A DNA stretch of 6,677 nt, from positions 1 through 6,677 of the forward strand of contig CANQHB010000048.1 in the NCBI GenBank assembly GCA_947623755.1. The letters run 5' to 3'. Made by a program: the position numbers and the translations under genes. This DNA comes from an uncultured Bacilli bacterium. Its GTDB lineage: Bacteria; Bacillota_I; Bacilli_A; RF39; UBA660. The notes beneath the pieces are model-generated. The model worked only from the letters and a program-made list of their open reading frames with translations, did no database searches and had not been told where the DNA came from. Below are positions 6,590-6,677 of the stretch, in pieces. The first letter of the stretch is position 1. Each line of letters opens with the position of its first letter.

Positions 6590-6609
6590 TTTAGATTAAT
6601 CCTAATTTA

Positions 6610-6638
6610 ATTATAGCAACTATGTAATAATTATTCAA
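6610..6638 (-). promoter_or_regulatory. Extended -10 promoter of the AAC-rich RNA unit
   Basis: On the minus strand, TTGAAT (6633-6638), 17 bases, then TGCTATAAT with a perfect -10 at 6610-6615. The predicted start is A at 6603 or G at 6602. The -35 box and the extended -10 (TG one base before TATAAT) match the promoter at 2181-2209, suggesting strong vegetative transcription. Confidence 0.7.
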
Positions 6639-6677
6639 GAATATTTAAAAGAGTAAGAGATTAATACTTAAAAATTA
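6639..6677. other. AT-rich end of window, nothing recognised
   Basis: These 39 bases upstream of the promoter at 6610-6638 hold no open frame, hairpin or repeat that I can support. Whatever gene lies beyond (for example a reverse transcriptase) is out of view. Confidence 0.5.

Larger units (their letters stand above)
6326..6603 (-). ncRNA. Candidate DGR template RNA (TR plus structured spacer), stand-alone unit
   Basis: A predicted transcript of about 278 bases runs from the promoter at 6610-6638 to the T-run at 6326. Its order is: a short 5' leader that can fold (GGATTAA at 6596-6602 against TTAACC at 6581-6586, one bulge); a GC-rich AAC-rich block (about 6459-6580); and a spacer of about 130 AT-rich bases with hairpins. 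In the spacer, TTAGGAT/ATCCTAA (6396-6402 with 6412-6418) forms one stem. The block's 3' end (CCAATAT, minus, 6463-6469) can pair with ATATTTGG (minus, 6440-6447) with one bulge. In the Bordetella phage DGR the active RNA also consists of a short leader, the template repeat and a spacer of about 140 bases, with template-spacer pairing. The resemblance is architectural. No reverse transcriptase lies in the window, so the identity is inferred. Confidence 0.45.

Overview
The window is AT-rich DNA from a low-GC Gram-positive bacterium. Compact operons, AAGGAG-type ribosome sites, TTGnnn/TATAAT promoters and the rnr-smpB pair fit Bacillota. TGA is a true stop: it ends smpB and the 559-residue gene, and reading through the smpB TGA gives nothing SmpB-like. 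This argues against the Mycoplasma code. An uncultured gut Bacilli, Erysipelotrichia or RF39-like lineage is the best guess (inference).

Layout, left to right. (1) 1-2153, minus: a two-gene operon. A 559-residue protein I do not recognise is followed, with an ATGA overlap, by a small HAAS/DUF1700-like membrane protein. (2) 2154-2270: back-to-back divergent promoters. (3) 2271-2795, plus: a six-helix DUF308/HdeD-like membrane protein, meeting smpB tail to tail at a shared bidirectional terminator (2800-2836). (4) 2812-6270, minus: a tight operon of pilin-like gene, tdk, rnr and smpB. Gaps and overlaps run from +1 to -20 bases, with one promoter at 6286-6314. It couples an orphan pseudopilin and a nucleotide salvage enzyme to the RNase R/SmpB RNA-decay and ribosome-rescue pair. 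(5) 6280-6677: no ordinary gene. It holds a self-contained minus-strand transcription unit: an extended -10 promoter at 6610-6638, a GC-rich AAC-rich block at about 6459-6589, a structured AT-rich spacer, and a terminator at 6326-6375.

Region 5 is the most interesting part. The block reads as the C-terminal end of a C-type-lectin-like variable domain (MSP...GVRP, 13 Asn in 44 codons, 9 of them AAC). It is about 47% GC, against about 16-24% on either side. Its architecture (short leader, about 120-base AAC-rich block, about 130-base structured spacer) resembles the template RNA of a diversity-generating retroelement (DGR). No reverse transcriptase or variable target lies in the window, so the assignment is an inference. 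If right, it is a template cassette with its own promoter and terminator, next to a pilin gene.
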